Below, piece by piece: positions 1 to 8,608 of a stretch of DNA of 64,000 nt. Under the pieces are notes generated by a model. It did no database searches. It saw nothing but the letters and a program-made list of their open reading frames with translations, and was not told the DNA's origin. Position numbers and translations under genes: made by a program. Within the stretch, counting starts at the first letter, position 1. Each line of letters begins with the position of its first letter. Source of the DNA: JABDFW01 sp035550215. GTDB taxonomy: Bacteria > Bacteroidota > Bacteroidia > Chitinophagales > Chitinophagaceae. The stretch lies in NCBI GenBank assembly GCA_035550215.1, contig DASZPM010000006.1:62001-126000 (forward strand). Direction: 5' to 3'.

Positions 1-1184
1 AGCAGGCAAGGGAAAAAGCGCCGTGTATTATTTTTATTGATGAAATTGATGCCATTGGCCGTGCGCGTGGCCGTAACGCTATAATGAGCAATGATGAAAG
101 AGAAAACACCCTTAACCAGTTGCTGGTTGAAATGGATGGTTTTGCCGGTGATGCAGGCATCATAATACTGGCCGCCACCAACAGGCCGGATGTATTAGAC
201 AGCGCGCTGTTACGCCCCGGCCGTTTTGACAGGCAAATAAGCATTGACAAACCCGATGTAAAAGGCCGAGAATCAATTTTTAAAGTGCATTTAAAGCCCA
301 TAAAAATTTCTCAGACGCTCGATATACATAAACTGGCAGAGCAAACCCCCGGTTTCGCGGGTGCTGATATTGCCAACGTTTGTAACGAAGCAGCGCTTAT
401 TGCAGCCCGTAAGGGAAAAGATGCGGTTGACATGGCTGATTTCCAGGATGCGATAGACCGTGTTATTGGCGGGCTTGAAAAGAAAAACAAAATAATATTA
501 CCTGAAGAAAAGGAAATAATTGCCTACCACGAAGCTGGTCACGCTATTTGCGGCTGGTTCCTGGAGCATGCGTACCCGTTGTTAAAAGTTACCATAGTGC
601 CGCGCGGTACCGCCGCTTTGGGGTATGCACAATACACACCTAAGGAGCAATATCTTTATAACACCGACCAGTTGATGGACCAGATATGTATGACACTCGG
701 TGGCCGTGCTGCGGAAGAAATTTTCTTCGGCAAAATATCAACTGGTGCATCAAACGACCTGCAGCAGATAACCAAGATGGCATACTCAATGGTTACAGTA
801 TATGGGATGAACAGCAAAGTGGGTAACGTAAGCTTTTATGACCCCGCGCAGGAAAACTCATTTACAAAACCTTTCAGCGAAGAAACCGGCAAGTTAATAG
901 ACGAGGAAGTAAGAAAATTGATTGAAGAAGCTTACGTGCGTACCAAGAAATTACTTACTGATAAAAAAGAGCAGTTGGAAAAACTGGCACAGGAACTTTT
1001 GAAAAAAGAAGTATTGTTCCAGAGTGACGTAGAAACCTTGATTGGCAAACGCCCTTACGAGGAAAAGAAGCTGCTTGATGTTACCAATGAACCCCCGGTG
1101 GATAACAAACATTCAGAAACAGGTTTTGGCGAACAGGAAGAAAGAGTGCCGGGCATAATAAATAATCCTGCAAAACCACTCTGA
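1..1184 (+). CDS. ftsH: ATP-dependent zinc metalloprotease FtsH, 3' part (5' end outside window)
   Basis: Membrane-bound AAA+ protease that unfolds and degrades membrane and regulatory proteins. The reading frame is open from base 3, so the N-terminal membrane segments and Walker A lie upstream of the window. The first visible residues are the Walker B strand (IIFIDEIDAIG), followed by the second region of homology with RPGRFDR, the AAA lid, and the M41 peptidase domain with the zinc motif HEAGH at 528-542. The C-terminal tail is charged, ending in a low-complexity stretch. An internal ATG at 84 is not the real start, because Walker B lies before it. The next gene follows after only about 16 nt on the same strand, so the two are probably co-transcribed. 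The identification is firm. Confidence 0.97.
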   Translation, partial: QAREKAPCIIFIDEIDAIGRARGRNAIMSNDERENTLNQLLVEMDGFAGDAGIIILAATNRPDVLDSALLRPGRFDRQISIDKPDVKGRESIFKVHLKPIKISQTLDIHKLAEQTPGFAGADIANVCNEAALIAARKGKDAVDMADFQDAIDRVIGGLEKKNKIILPEEKEIIAYHEAGHAICGWFLEHAYPLLKVTIVPRGTAALGYAQYTPKEQYLYNTDQLMDQICMTLGGRAAEEIFFGKISTGASNDLQQITKMAYSMVTVYGMNSKVGNVSFYDPAQENSFTKPFSEETGKLIDEEVRKLIEEAYVRTKKLLTDKKEQLEKLAQELLKKEVLFQSDVETLIGKRPYEEKKLLDVTNEPPVDNKHSETGFGEQEERVPGIINNPAKPL

Positions 1185-1200
1185 TAAACCGTAATGCTTG

Positions 1201-1836
1201 ATGAAAATATCACCTGCAAAACAAAATATTTTAAAAAAAATAAGACAGGCACTGAGCAATACAGTGCCTGTTCCGTTTCCTCAAAGTGAGGGAACGGACA
1301 GCGTTTTCCAGCCACCTTCCCAGGAGCCTGAAATAGAGTTTGCGGAAAATTTCACAAAGCTGCAGGGCAGGTTTTCTTTTTGCCTTTCAGAAAAAGAACT
1401 TGCTGAACAATTACACCAGTTGGCGGTAACGCGCAACTGGGATAAAATTTATTGCCGCGAAACTGCTGTAAGAGACATGCTTAACGAAGCAGGCTTTACC
1501 GCAGATTATACTGCCGACCTTATAAACTGCGATGCCAGCATTACCGGCTGCGAAGCGCTGATAGCGCGTACCGGGAGTATAGTAATGAGCAGTGCACAGC
1601 AAAGCGGAAGAACAACCAGTGTATATGCCCCTGTGCATATTTGTATTGCGTATACCAGCCAGTTGCGGTATGATATAAAAGATGCATTGCTGGGTGTAAA
1701 AGGTAAATACCAAAAACTACCCTCACTTATTACCCTTGCAACCGGCCCCAGCCGTACGGCAGATATAGAAAAAACACTTGTTGTAGGTGTGCATGGCCCA
1801 AAGGAAGTATTTTGCTTTTTGGTAGAGAAGCAGTAA
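1201..1836 (+). CDS. LUD-domain protein, LutC/YkgG-like
   Basis: About 211 residues, the size of the LutC/YkgG family (LUD domain). Members act with LutA and LutB in oxidation of L-lactate to pyruvate in several bacteria; lutA and lutB are not present here, so the role is inferred. The C-terminal half carries the conserved glycine-rich core (ALIARTGSIVMSS, then SLITLATGPSRTADIEKTLVVGVHGP), typical of the family. The N-terminal 60 residues are variable. I use the ATG at 1201; a TTG directly before it also lies in frame but is less likely. It lies just downstream of ftsH and upstream of lpxH on the same strand. Confidence 0.85.
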   Translation: MKISPAKQNILKKIRQALSNTVPVPFPQSEGTDSVFQPPSQEPEIEFAENFTKLQGRFSFCLSEKELAEQLHQLAVTRNWDKIYCRETAVRDMLNEAGFTADYTADLINCDASITGCEALIARTGSIVMSSAQQSGRTTSVYAPVHICIAYTSQLRYDIKDALLGVKGKYQKLPSLITLATGPSRTADIEKTLVVGVHGPKEVFCFLVEKQ

Positions 1837-1869
1837 TACTTGAAAATTTTTTAGCATTACATTTACCTG

Positions 1870-2628
1870 ATGGATATTTCACCGAATAAAAAAATCTATT
1901 TCCTCTCCGATTTTCATCTTGGCGCGCCGGATTATGAGAGCAGCCTGGTACGTGAAAAGAAAGTGGTGGCTTTTTTGGAAAGTATAAGGCATGATGCGGA
2001 AATGGTGTTTATAGTGGGCGATATTTTTGATTTTTGGTACGAGTATAAAACGGTGGTTCCAAAAGGATATGTGCGACTTTTAGGCAAATTAGCCGAATTA
2101 ACTGATAGCGAAATCCCTGTTTATGTATTTATTGGCAACCATGACATGTGGATGAGCGGCTATTTTGAGAAAGAGCTGAATATACCGGTATATTATGAGC
2201 CCAAAGTGTACGAATGGAATAATAAGAGGTTTTTTATTGGCCATGGCGATGGTCTTGGCCCCGGGGATCATGGGTATAAATTCCTGAAAAAAATATTCCG
2301 CAATAAACTTTGCCAATGGGCGTTTGGCCAGTTTCACCCAACGTGGGGTATTGGCCTTGCCAACTATTTCAGCCGGAAGAGCCGTGCAAAAACCGGTGAG
2401 GCGGATGCGCATTTTTATGGCGAAACCGGTGAGTGGTTGATAATTTACTGCCGGCAGGTACTTGCCAAAGAGCATTTTGATTATTTTGTTTTTGGCCACC
2501 GGCATTTACCTATTAACCACCCGTTAAGCGAAACAAGCCGCTATATAAATCTTGGTGACTGGATACGTACCTTTACCTATGCAACGTTTGATGGTAAAGA
2601 CGTTGAATTAAAAAAATGGGAAGGCTAA
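1870..2628 (+). CDS. lpxH: UDP-2,3-diacylglucosamine diphosphatase LpxH-like
   Basis: Calcineurin-type metallophosphoesterase of about 252 residues, the size of Bacteroidota LpxH, which hydrolyses UDP-2,3-diacylglucosamine to lipid X in lipid A synthesis at the inner membrane. Visible metal-site motifs in order: DFHLG (D14, H16), GDIFDFW (D51), GNHD (N90, H91), GHGDGLGPGDHGYK near residue 131 and GHRH near residue 213. The sequence before the ATG (TACATTTA, then 4 nt, then ATG) resembles the -7 box arrangement of several other genes in this window. The 3' end overlaps the next gene by 13 nt. Other phosphoesterases share this fold, but the GDGLGPGDxGYK stretch fits LpxH. Confidence 0.88.
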   Translation: MDISPNKKIYFLSDFHLGAPDYESSLVREKKVVAFLESIRHDAEMVFIVGDIFDFWYEYKTVVPKGYVRLLGKLAELTDSEIPVYVFIGNHDMWMSGYFEKELNIPVYYEPKVYEWNNKRFFIGHGDGLGPGDHGYKFLKKIFRNKLCQWAFGQFHPTWGIGLANYFSRKSRAKTGEADAHFYGETGEWLIIYCRQVLAKEHFDYFVFGHRHLPINHPLSETSRYINLGDWIRTFTYATFDGKDVELKKWEG

Positions 2629-3437
2629 AAAAAATACTCCTGGTATCAGCAACACTGCTTTCCTCCATAGTAACCCTGGCGGCGACCGATACTACTTTAC
2701 AACTTACGCAGGTTAAGACAATCAATGGGGACTATGCCAGTTTTTATGTTGACAACCTCAACAATATTTACCTGGTAAACCACAATAACCAGGTAAAAAA
2801 ACTGGATAATAATTATGATTCTGTTGCTGTATTTAACGATACCCGCAGGTATGGCGACATTTATTCACTCGACGTAAGTAACCCCCTCAAAATAATTGTT
2901 TATTACCGCGACTTTAATACCATTCTTATACTCGACCGCTTTTTGAACGTACGCAATACCATCGACCTTCGTAAGTCGGGCATATTACAGGCAAAGGCTG
3001 TTGCGCAGAGCTACGATAATAACTACTGGATATTTGACGAGTTGGATAATAAAATAAAAAAAATTGATGACAACGGCAATATATTGCTGGAGAGTGCTGA
3101 TTTCAGGGTACTGTTTTCAGAGCAATATGACCCAGTGCAGTTAATAGATAATGACGGCCTGCTTTACCTGTACGACCCAAAAAATGGCTGGCTGGTATTT
3201 GATTATTACGGTGCGTTTAAGCAGCGGGTACAGGTAACCGGCTGGAGCGATGTACAGGTTACAGGGAAAAATATTATGGGGCACACAGGCTCATTTCTTT
3301 ATTTTGCCAACCCAAAAGCGCTTGATATACAGGAGGTAAAAACAAATATTAACCTGCAAGCGGTTATTAAACTGCAGAAAGCAGGCAATATATTTATTGC
3401 TTTAACAAAACAGGGCCTTTCAATGTACACGCTTTAA
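2616..3437 (+). CDS. exported beta-propeller-like protein of unknown function
   Basis: 273 residues with an N-terminal signal peptide (positive MGRLKK, hydrophobic core, likely cleavage after TLAA). The mature part shows repeating units in which aspartate- and asparagine-rich turns follow short beta strands (NNIYLVNHNNQVKKLD, NYWIFDELDNKIKKID, GLLYLYDPKNGWLVFD), as in six- or seven-bladed propellers. No catalytic residues are recognisable. The start lies inside the end of lpxH, overlapping 13 nt in another frame, so the two genes are probably translated from one message. A link to envelope biogenesis is inference from that neighbour only. Confidence 0.7.
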   Translation: MGRLKKILLVSATLLSSIVTLAATDTTLQLTQVKTINGDYASFYVDNLNNIYLVNHNNQVKKLDNNYDSVAVFNDTRRYGDIYSLDVSNPLKIIVYYRDFNTILILDRFLNVRNTIDLRKSGILQAKAVAQSYDNNYWIFDELDNKIKKIDDNGNILLESADFRVLFSEQYDPVQLIDNDGLLYLYDPKNGWLVFDYYGAFKQRVQVTGWSDVQVTGKNIMGHTGSFLYFANPKALDIQEVKTNINLQAVIKLQKAGNIFIALTKQGLSMYTL

Positions 3438-3445
3438 TACATTTG
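3438..3445 (+). promoter_or_regulatory. -7 box TACATTTG, 4 nt before mscS start
   Basis: TACATTTG matches the Bacteroidota -7 consensus TAnnTTTG and ends exactly 4 nt before the ATG of the MscS gene. No clear TTG lies at the expected -33 distance, so this is a candidate only. Transcription from it would begin at or next to the start codon. Confidence 0.4.
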
Positions 3446-3449
3446 CTGC

Positions 3450-4547
3450 ATGGAAGACTTTTTACAAAAAGTATTGTTCAATAACACGATACAAGACTAC
3501 CTGGAGGTATTTATTACCGTTTTGGTTGCCTTTATTGTTAAGCGGTTCATCTCAAGGTATCTTGCAGGGCTGTTGTACAAACTCTTTACACGGGCAGGAA
3601 AGACTTTTCATAAAGAATATTTTCTAAGCCTTATTATCGGCCCGCTGGAAATATTTTTATTCTTATTTATCATCATTTTTGCCTTTGATAAACTTACACT
3701 CCCTAATTTCCTTCATTTCAATGTATTCAGGGATATTGATTTTAAAACGTTGCTGCAGGCAGTAACGGACGGTACTTTGATTGTGGTTTTTATACGGCTA
3801 TGTATACGGTTTATAAAATTCGTGGCCCTTATCCTGGAAGAAAAAGCCAGTCACAACGATAATGACAATACTAACCAGCTAATTGTTTTTTTTAAAGATT
3901 TTTTCAACGTATTTCTTATACTTATAGGCGTTCTGCTGGTACTTCATTTTTCATTTCACTACCGTGTTACCAACTTTCTTACCGGGCTTAGCATTGTGGG
4001 CGCGGCCATTGCGCTTGCTACCAAAGAAAGCCTTGAAAACCTGATAGCTTCATTTATCATTTTTTTTGACAAGCCTTTCAGCACCGGCGATACTGTAAAA
4101 GTGCAGGGTTTTAACGGCGTAGTTGAAAAAATAGGCTTACGCAGTACGCGTATACGCACAGACAGTAAAACGTATATAACCGTTCCCAATAAACAAATGG
4201 TTGACACCATTCTTGATAATGTCACCCTGCGCACACAGCGCCGGGTAGATATATCCCTCGAGATTGATTTACTTACGACAGCGGCAGAGCTTAAAACTGT
4301 TTCTACGGGCGTTAAAGAAATTTTGCAGCAGGATGTAATTGAAAGCAGTATGGTTTACCTAAGCAACACAGGCAAAAATGCTCATGTAATTACCATTATA
4401 TATTTTGCATCAATGTCCCAAACATTTGCCGAATTTCTTGAGCTGCAGCAAACGGTAAATCTTCAAATAATTGAATTACTGGAGAAAAACGGCGTGAGCC
4501 TTGCAGAAGCAATAACCGATGTAATGGTATCTCAAAAACAGCCCTGA
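3450..4547 (+). CDS. MscS-family mechanosensitive channel
   Basis: 365-residue inner-membrane protein. The N-terminal half has about four hydrophobic segments (residues 15-35, 50-80, 95-125, 145-170). Next comes the pore-lining helix region rich in Gly and Ala (LSIVGAAIALATKESLENLIASFIIFFDKPFSTGDTV), the MscS hallmark, then the beta domain (VEKIGLRSTRIRT, VPNKQMV) and a soluble C-terminal alpha/beta domain. The family opens on membrane tension and releases small solutes on osmotic downshock. It is convergent with the next minus-strand gene, with 14 nt between the stop codons. Confidence 0.93.
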   Translation: MEDFLQKVLFNNTIQDYLEVFITVLVAFIVKRFISRYLAGLLYKLFTRAGKTFHKEYFLSLIIGPLEIFLFLFIIIFAFDKLTLPNFLHFNVFRDIDFKTLLQAVTDGTLIVVFIRLCIRFIKFVALILEEKASHNDNDNTNQLIVFFKDFFNVFLILIGVLLVLHFSFHYRVTNFLTGLSIVGAAIALATKESLENLIASFIIFFDKPFSTGDTVKVQGFNGVVEKIGLRSTRIRTDSKTYITVPNKQMVDTILDNVTLRTQRRVDISLEIDLLTTAAELKTVSTGVKEILQQDVIESSMVYLSNTGKNAHVITIIYFASMSQTFAEFLELQQTVNLQIIELLEKNGVSLAEAITDVMVSQKQP

Positions 4548-4561
4548 TACAATACTTTTGG

Positions 4562-5458
4562 TTATTTATTTTTAAGGTGCTGCAACACCTGCTCCAGCAT
4601 ATTGGCATTGTTTACAAAGCGGTCATTCGTGTTACCAGGCTTAACACCATCATATAAAACTGCTTTTTCAAGCAGGTCATAGCCTTTCCGGGCTTGTGCG
4701 CTGTCATAAAAGTTTTCGTCCCAGGCATCGCGGGTGTCTTCGTAATGCTGAAGCCGTATATCATCTGAAGCAATAATAAGAGGAGTACGGAACGAATGAA
4801 GCGAAACGTAATTTTTTTTGCCGTCTGCCACATCCTGCATTAATAATTTCAAAAATGAGATATGATTTTCCACTCTTGCCGCTATCTGTTTACCAGTTTC
4901 AGGCTTTGAAGGTTTAATACGCCAAAAATTATTTTGCTTGCTGTAGGGGTCGTCTTTTTCACTTCGGTATGTTTCTTTATCGGCAGATAATACAAAAACG
5001 TACGGCCCGTTATGTTTAAAAAAAGAAAAGCCATTATCGCTTTGTGCGAAGGAAGGGATTAGCCTGTCCAAATCGTGCTGATCAACCCGCAAAGCCAGTA
5101 CCGCCGGCGAGATGCTGTCAACCTTCATAGTAAGTGGCTGCCCCGGTGCTGATTCATCCGTTAATGACAGGGTTCGCGTCGGGTCAGTGTACAACCATGT
5201 CCCGTGCATATATTTTTTAAAAATCACCAGGTCGAAGGTTTTGTCATTCCTCAATACCAGCTTATAATCCAGGAAAAAATTATGCATGGCCTCATCGCGG
5301 TCATCTTCCCTGTTTATGGAATCAATAAAACTTTCTTCATTATTCATATAAACACCGGAAAAACTCCAGCGCCAGGGAAGTATATCCTGCGCCGCGTGCA
5401 TACAGCCCATGCCGGCAATGACAATAAGCAATGAGATGGTTTTAAGGATTGATTTCAT
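4562..5458 (-). CDS. exported protein of unknown function, possible lipoprotein
   Basis: 298 residues. The N-terminus is hydrophobic (residues 4-18) and ends in a Cys in the context AGMGC, a weak lipobox, so either a lipoprotein or a cleaved secreted protein is possible. The middle contains phrases such as GTWLYTDPTRTLSLT, reminiscent of lipocalin-like beta-barrel proteins of Bacteroidota, but I cannot assign a family. The second half is helical and charged. It is convergent with mscS and lies downstream of ricT on the same strand, with a gap of about 115 nt. Function unknown. Confidence 0.65.
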   Translation of the reverse strand: MKSILKTISLLIVIAGMGCMHAAQDILPWRWSFSGVYMNNEESFIDSINREDDRDEAMHNFFLDYKLVLRNDKTFDLVIFKKYMHGTWLYTDPTRTLSLTDESAPGQPLTMKVDSISPAVLALRVDQHDLDRLIPSFAQSDNGFSFFKHNGPYVFVLSADKETYRSEKDDPYSKQNNFWRIKPSKPETGKQIAARVENHISFLKLLMQDVADGKKNYVSLHSFRTPLIIASDDIRLQHYEDTRDAWDENFYDSAQARKGYDLLEKAVLYDGVKPGNTNDRFVNNANMLEQVLQHLKNK

Positions 5459-5574
5459 ACAAGCCGCTGAATGATTTAAGGGAAATGAATATACTACCCG
5501 TAAAACTACTCATATTTATTGCTAAAAGGTGGTTATCCGTACATAAAATCAGCGTCGCGCCAAAGTAAGGGTTA

Positions 5575-6876
5575 CTAAGGCTGCTTTTTGTCCGGCCCCG
5601 GTCTTTGCGGTGGCTTATTAAAAGTGGGCCTTTGCTTTGGCGGGCGTTGCTGCCCCTGGTTACCCTGCAGCGGCGGGCGCTGAGGTTGCTTTTGTCCCCC
5701 GCCACGCTGGTTGTTGTTTTGTTTTTGTTGCTGCTGGTTCCTTTGATTATCCCCGCCCCCCCCGCGCTGTTCGTTCCTGCGGCGGCTGTCCTTTTCCAAT
5801 GATTTAAGGCTTATTTGCCCTACTACATCCACAAAATTGTGCTCCATTTCCGATGGTTTACTGCTAACCAGTTCAACGGGCTGTAATTCATCAACCCTTT
5901 CACCGCGAAAGTTGAGCTTTTTTATTTCCCTTACCCGGGTTATTGATAGCGGGTATTGTTTGCTGCTTTCCGGCAACACATACCACATCAGGTTTTTAAA
6001 TATGTCCTTTTTTATAAGTGTTGCGGTGCCTTTGGTAGTGTCAAGCATGTCGGCATTGTCCGGAAAATTCTGCAATGCGTCAAGATAAGTATCCAGTTCG
6101 TAATTAAGGCAGCATTTCAGGCGCCCGCACTGCCCGCTCAGCTTTGTCTGGTTAATACTGAGATTTTGATAACGTGCCGCTGTGGTTGTTACGCTCTTAA
6201 AATCAGTAAGCCATGTGCTGCAGCAAAGCTCGCGTCCGCAACTTCCAATGCCCCCTACCTTGCCGGCCTCCTGCCGTATACCAATCTGGCGCATTTCCAC
6301 TTTTACCCTAAACTCTGATGCGTATCTTTTTATCAGTTCCCTAAAGTCAACGCGGTCATCTGCCGTGTAAAAAAATGTCGCTTTTTTACCATCAGCCTGT
6401 ATTTCCAGTTCCGTAAGCTTCATTTGCAGGTTAAGTTCCAAAGCAATTTCGCGGCTTTTCATAAGGCCCGCCTTCTCCCGGCTTTTATTATGCTTCCATA
6501 TTTCAAGGTCTTTGTCTGTACTGCGGCGTAATATTTTTTTTATATCCGGGTTAAATTCGTCAACATTCTTTTTCTTCATTTGTATGCGCACCAGTTCCCC
6601 CGTAAGACTTACCTCGCCAACATCAAAACCGCTTACACCTTCAATGGTAACATATTCGCCTTTTTCAAAATGCTGCAGTGTGGCATTGCGGTAAAAATCT
6701 TTACGGCTGCCATTATTAAAGCTTACTTCAACTATTTTACAACTGCTTTCCGTGTCACTTATTGGCAGGTTCATCAGCCAGTCATGCACATTAAGCCTGT
6801 TACAGCCACCGGTGCTGCAACCTCCATTACTTTTACAACCATTTGGTTTTCCTGTTCCGCATGAACCACAACCCAT
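5575..6876 (-). CDS. ricT: PSP1-domain protein, RicT/YaaT family
   Basis: 433 residues. The N-terminus is a cysteine-rich segment (C3, C6, C14, C20, C25) found in Bacteroidota members. The PSP1 domain follows, with conserved blocks ending in GIGSCGRELCCSTWL and LSGQCGRLKCCLNYE. In Bacillus subtilis, RicT forms a complex with RicA and RicF that carries iron-sulfur clusters and supports RNase Y-dependent RNA processing; the partners are not in this window. The last 75 residues are a Gln/Pro/Arg/Asn-rich, basic, probably disordered tail, an extension beyond the core domain that could bind RNA (inference). It lies downstream of holB on the same strand, a pairing common in this phylum. Confidence 0.88.
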   Translation of the reverse strand: MGCGSCGTGKPNGCKSNGGCSTGGCNRLNVHDWLMNLPISDTESSCKIVEVSFNNGSRKDFYRNATLQHFEKGEYVTIEGVSGFDVGEVSLTGELVRIQMKKKNVDEFNPDIKKILRRSTDKDLEIWKHNKSREKAGLMKSREIALELNLQMKLTELEIQADGKKATFFYTADDRVDFRELIKRYASEFRVKVEMRQIGIRQEAGKVGGIGSCGRELCCSTWLTDFKSVTTTAARYQNLSINQTKLSGQCGRLKCCLNYELDTYLDALQNFPDNADMLDTTKGTATLIKKDIFKNLMWYVLPESSKQYPLSITRVREIKKLNFRGERVDELQPVELVSSKPSEMEHNFVDVVGQISLKSLEKDSRRRNEQRGGGGDNQRNQQQQKQNNNQRGGGQKQPQRPPLQGNQGQQRPPKQRPTFNKPPQRPGPDKKQP

Positions 6877-7216
6877 AATCGCTGGTTTATATTGGTCTAT
6901 GATTGTTGTTTACAGGAAAGAATGCTTACAGGCATGCTATAGAAGTACTATTGAACGGCGGTTGTCCCTTTGGGAACTCCTGCGGAGCGTCACTGGCTGC
7001 AACAGCGTGTTTACTGCTGAGCTATATGGTAAACTTTGAAAATCAATATATTCCAAAAGTTTAGTGAACGTCTATGCTGGTATATATTCTACAGTACTAA
7101 GGTGCAACGTTTACTCAATTGTTGTTAAAACAATATTCGCTCACATTAACACCGGTGCCCGGTTACACACATCCCTCCTCTCCGCCGGCAAAAGGCTTAA
7201 TACACCCGTTAACCGG
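6877..7216. other. intergenic region between ricT and holB with inverted repeats
   Basis: About 340 nt without a convincing gene. It contains two small hairpins near 6960-6990 (TCCC-TTT-GGGA and CTCC-TGC-GGAG) and an inverted repeat CCGGTTA (7159-7165) / TAACCGG (7210-7216) that ends directly at the holB stop codon. No U-tract follows these, so they are not clear intrinsic terminators. The ricT promoter must lie here if ricT has its own. Confidence 0.4.
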
Positions 7217-8434
7217 CTACTCCGTCAAAATTAAGGCTTTATGTTGAATTATGTGGAACAGTTTAATTGTAAGGGCGTGGAACAATATTTTGGCGTTGGC
7301 ATTGCGCTCAATATAGTAAGCCGCCTGGTCAAGCTCCTCAATAATTGCCTGCTGCTGGCTTACGGAGGCTATTTTATTAAGCCGCTGGGCAAAATCCTTT
7401 TCATTTTCGGGCAGGGCAAGGTTGTCCGCTCCTATTACCCTTATACGCAGGCTCTGTTCCAGCAGGTGCGTAAAATACCGTAAAAACTGCTTTTGCTTCT
7501 CCCTCCCCAGCTTGCTTACTTCATCAATCCATTTAAGCTGCGCCACGGGGCCACCCTTAATGCAGGCGTTAAGCCATTCGCGCAAAAGCCCCTGCCAGTC
7601 TTCCTCGGCATGCTGCAGCAGTTGCAGTGCTTCCCGGTAATTGCCGGCGGCAATACTGGCAGTTTGCCTCGCCTTGTCGGGCAAAACATTTGCACGGGTT
7701 ATAAGCGCCTGTTCAATTTCCGACAAGCCGGGCCGTGGAATTTTTACCAGTTGGCAACGGCTTAATATGGTCATTAGTATTTGCTCCTCATTTTCTGCCA
7801 CCAGTATAAATAAGGTGTTGGGGGGCGGCTCCTCAATAAGTTTCAGTAACTTGTTACCCTCTTTACCAAGGTATTCGGGCATCCAGATAATCAATATTTT
7901 ATAAGGGCTCTCAAAGCTTTTCAGGCTCATCTGGCGCACAATCTCGTTACATTCCTCTGCCGTAATATTTCCCTGTTTATTCTCGGCGTTTATAAACTGC
8001 AGCCAGTCAAACACATTGCCATAGGCATATTGGGTAATAAACTCCCGCCACTCCTTCACATAATCAGCACTGGTGGGCTTATCACCGCTTTTTTTGGGAA
8101 TTACGGGAAAAGTGAAATGTATATCAGGGTGAATATATTTTGATGCCTTCAAAAAAGCAGGCTGCCTTTCCATCCAGGCATCCGCTTCCGCGGGTGTAGA
8201 AGGAAGTTTAGGCGCAACCGGGGGTTCATCGCCAAACAATGACGCGCCTGCAACGGGCGCGACCTGCGCTGCGGGTTGCAACGCAACATACTGGGCAAAT
8301 GCGAGAGCCAAAGGCAGGGCGCCGCCGCCCTCCTTACCCAAAAACAACAGCGCATGGCTAAGGCGGTTTTGATGCACCATTTCAAGCAGGTGCTGCTTTG
8401 TTTCCTGCAGGCCTATAATATCTTTAAATTGCAT
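7217..8434 (-). CDS. holB: DNA polymerase III delta' subunit
   Basis: 405 residues. A clamp-loader subunit of the replicative polymerase. AAA-like domain I starts with FKDIIGLQETKQHLLEMV, followed by a degenerate P-loop (FLGKEGGGALPLAL) lacking the Lys-Thr pair, as expected for an ATPase-inactive delta'. The conserved KLLKLIEEPPPNTLFILV and LSRCQLVKIPR segments are present. Where many relatives have a four-cysteine zinc module after the first helix, this protein has a Pro/Ala-rich linker (residues about 48-85) without cysteines. The C-terminal helical collar domain is intact. It is divergent from the GH127-like gene and upstream of ricT. Confidence 0.92.
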   Translation of the reverse strand: MQFKDIIGLQETKQHLLEMVHQNRLSHALLFLGKEGGGALPLALAFAQYVALQPAAQVAPVAGASLFGDEPPVAPKLPSTPAEADAWMERQPAFLKASKYIHPDIHFTFPVIPKKSGDKPTSADYVKEWREFITQYAYGNVFDWLQFINAENKQGNITAEECNEIVRQMSLKSFESPYKILIIWMPEYLGKEGNKLLKLIEEPPPNTLFILVAENEEQILMTILSRCQLVKIPRPGLSEIEQALITRANVLPDKARQTASIAAGNYREALQLLQHAEEDWQGLLREWLNACIKGGPVAQLKWIDEVSKLGREKQKQFLRYFTHLLEQSLRIRVIGADNLALPENEKDFAQRLNKIASVSQQQAIIEELDQAAYYIERNANAKILFHALTIKLFHIIQHKALILTE

Positions 8435-8608
8435 TTACCACTGTTTTTTGCCTACTTCTGCCGACAATGCCGGTGAGCGAAGATAAAAAGGGAAGCGGAT
8501 GAAACCGGCTTTTTTGATAAGATGTGAAAAACAAAACCAGGAAATACACAGGTGGCATCGTTTGCTTAATAAAGCGTTTAGTTATTTTTAGGCCTAAGCT
8601 TTAACTAT

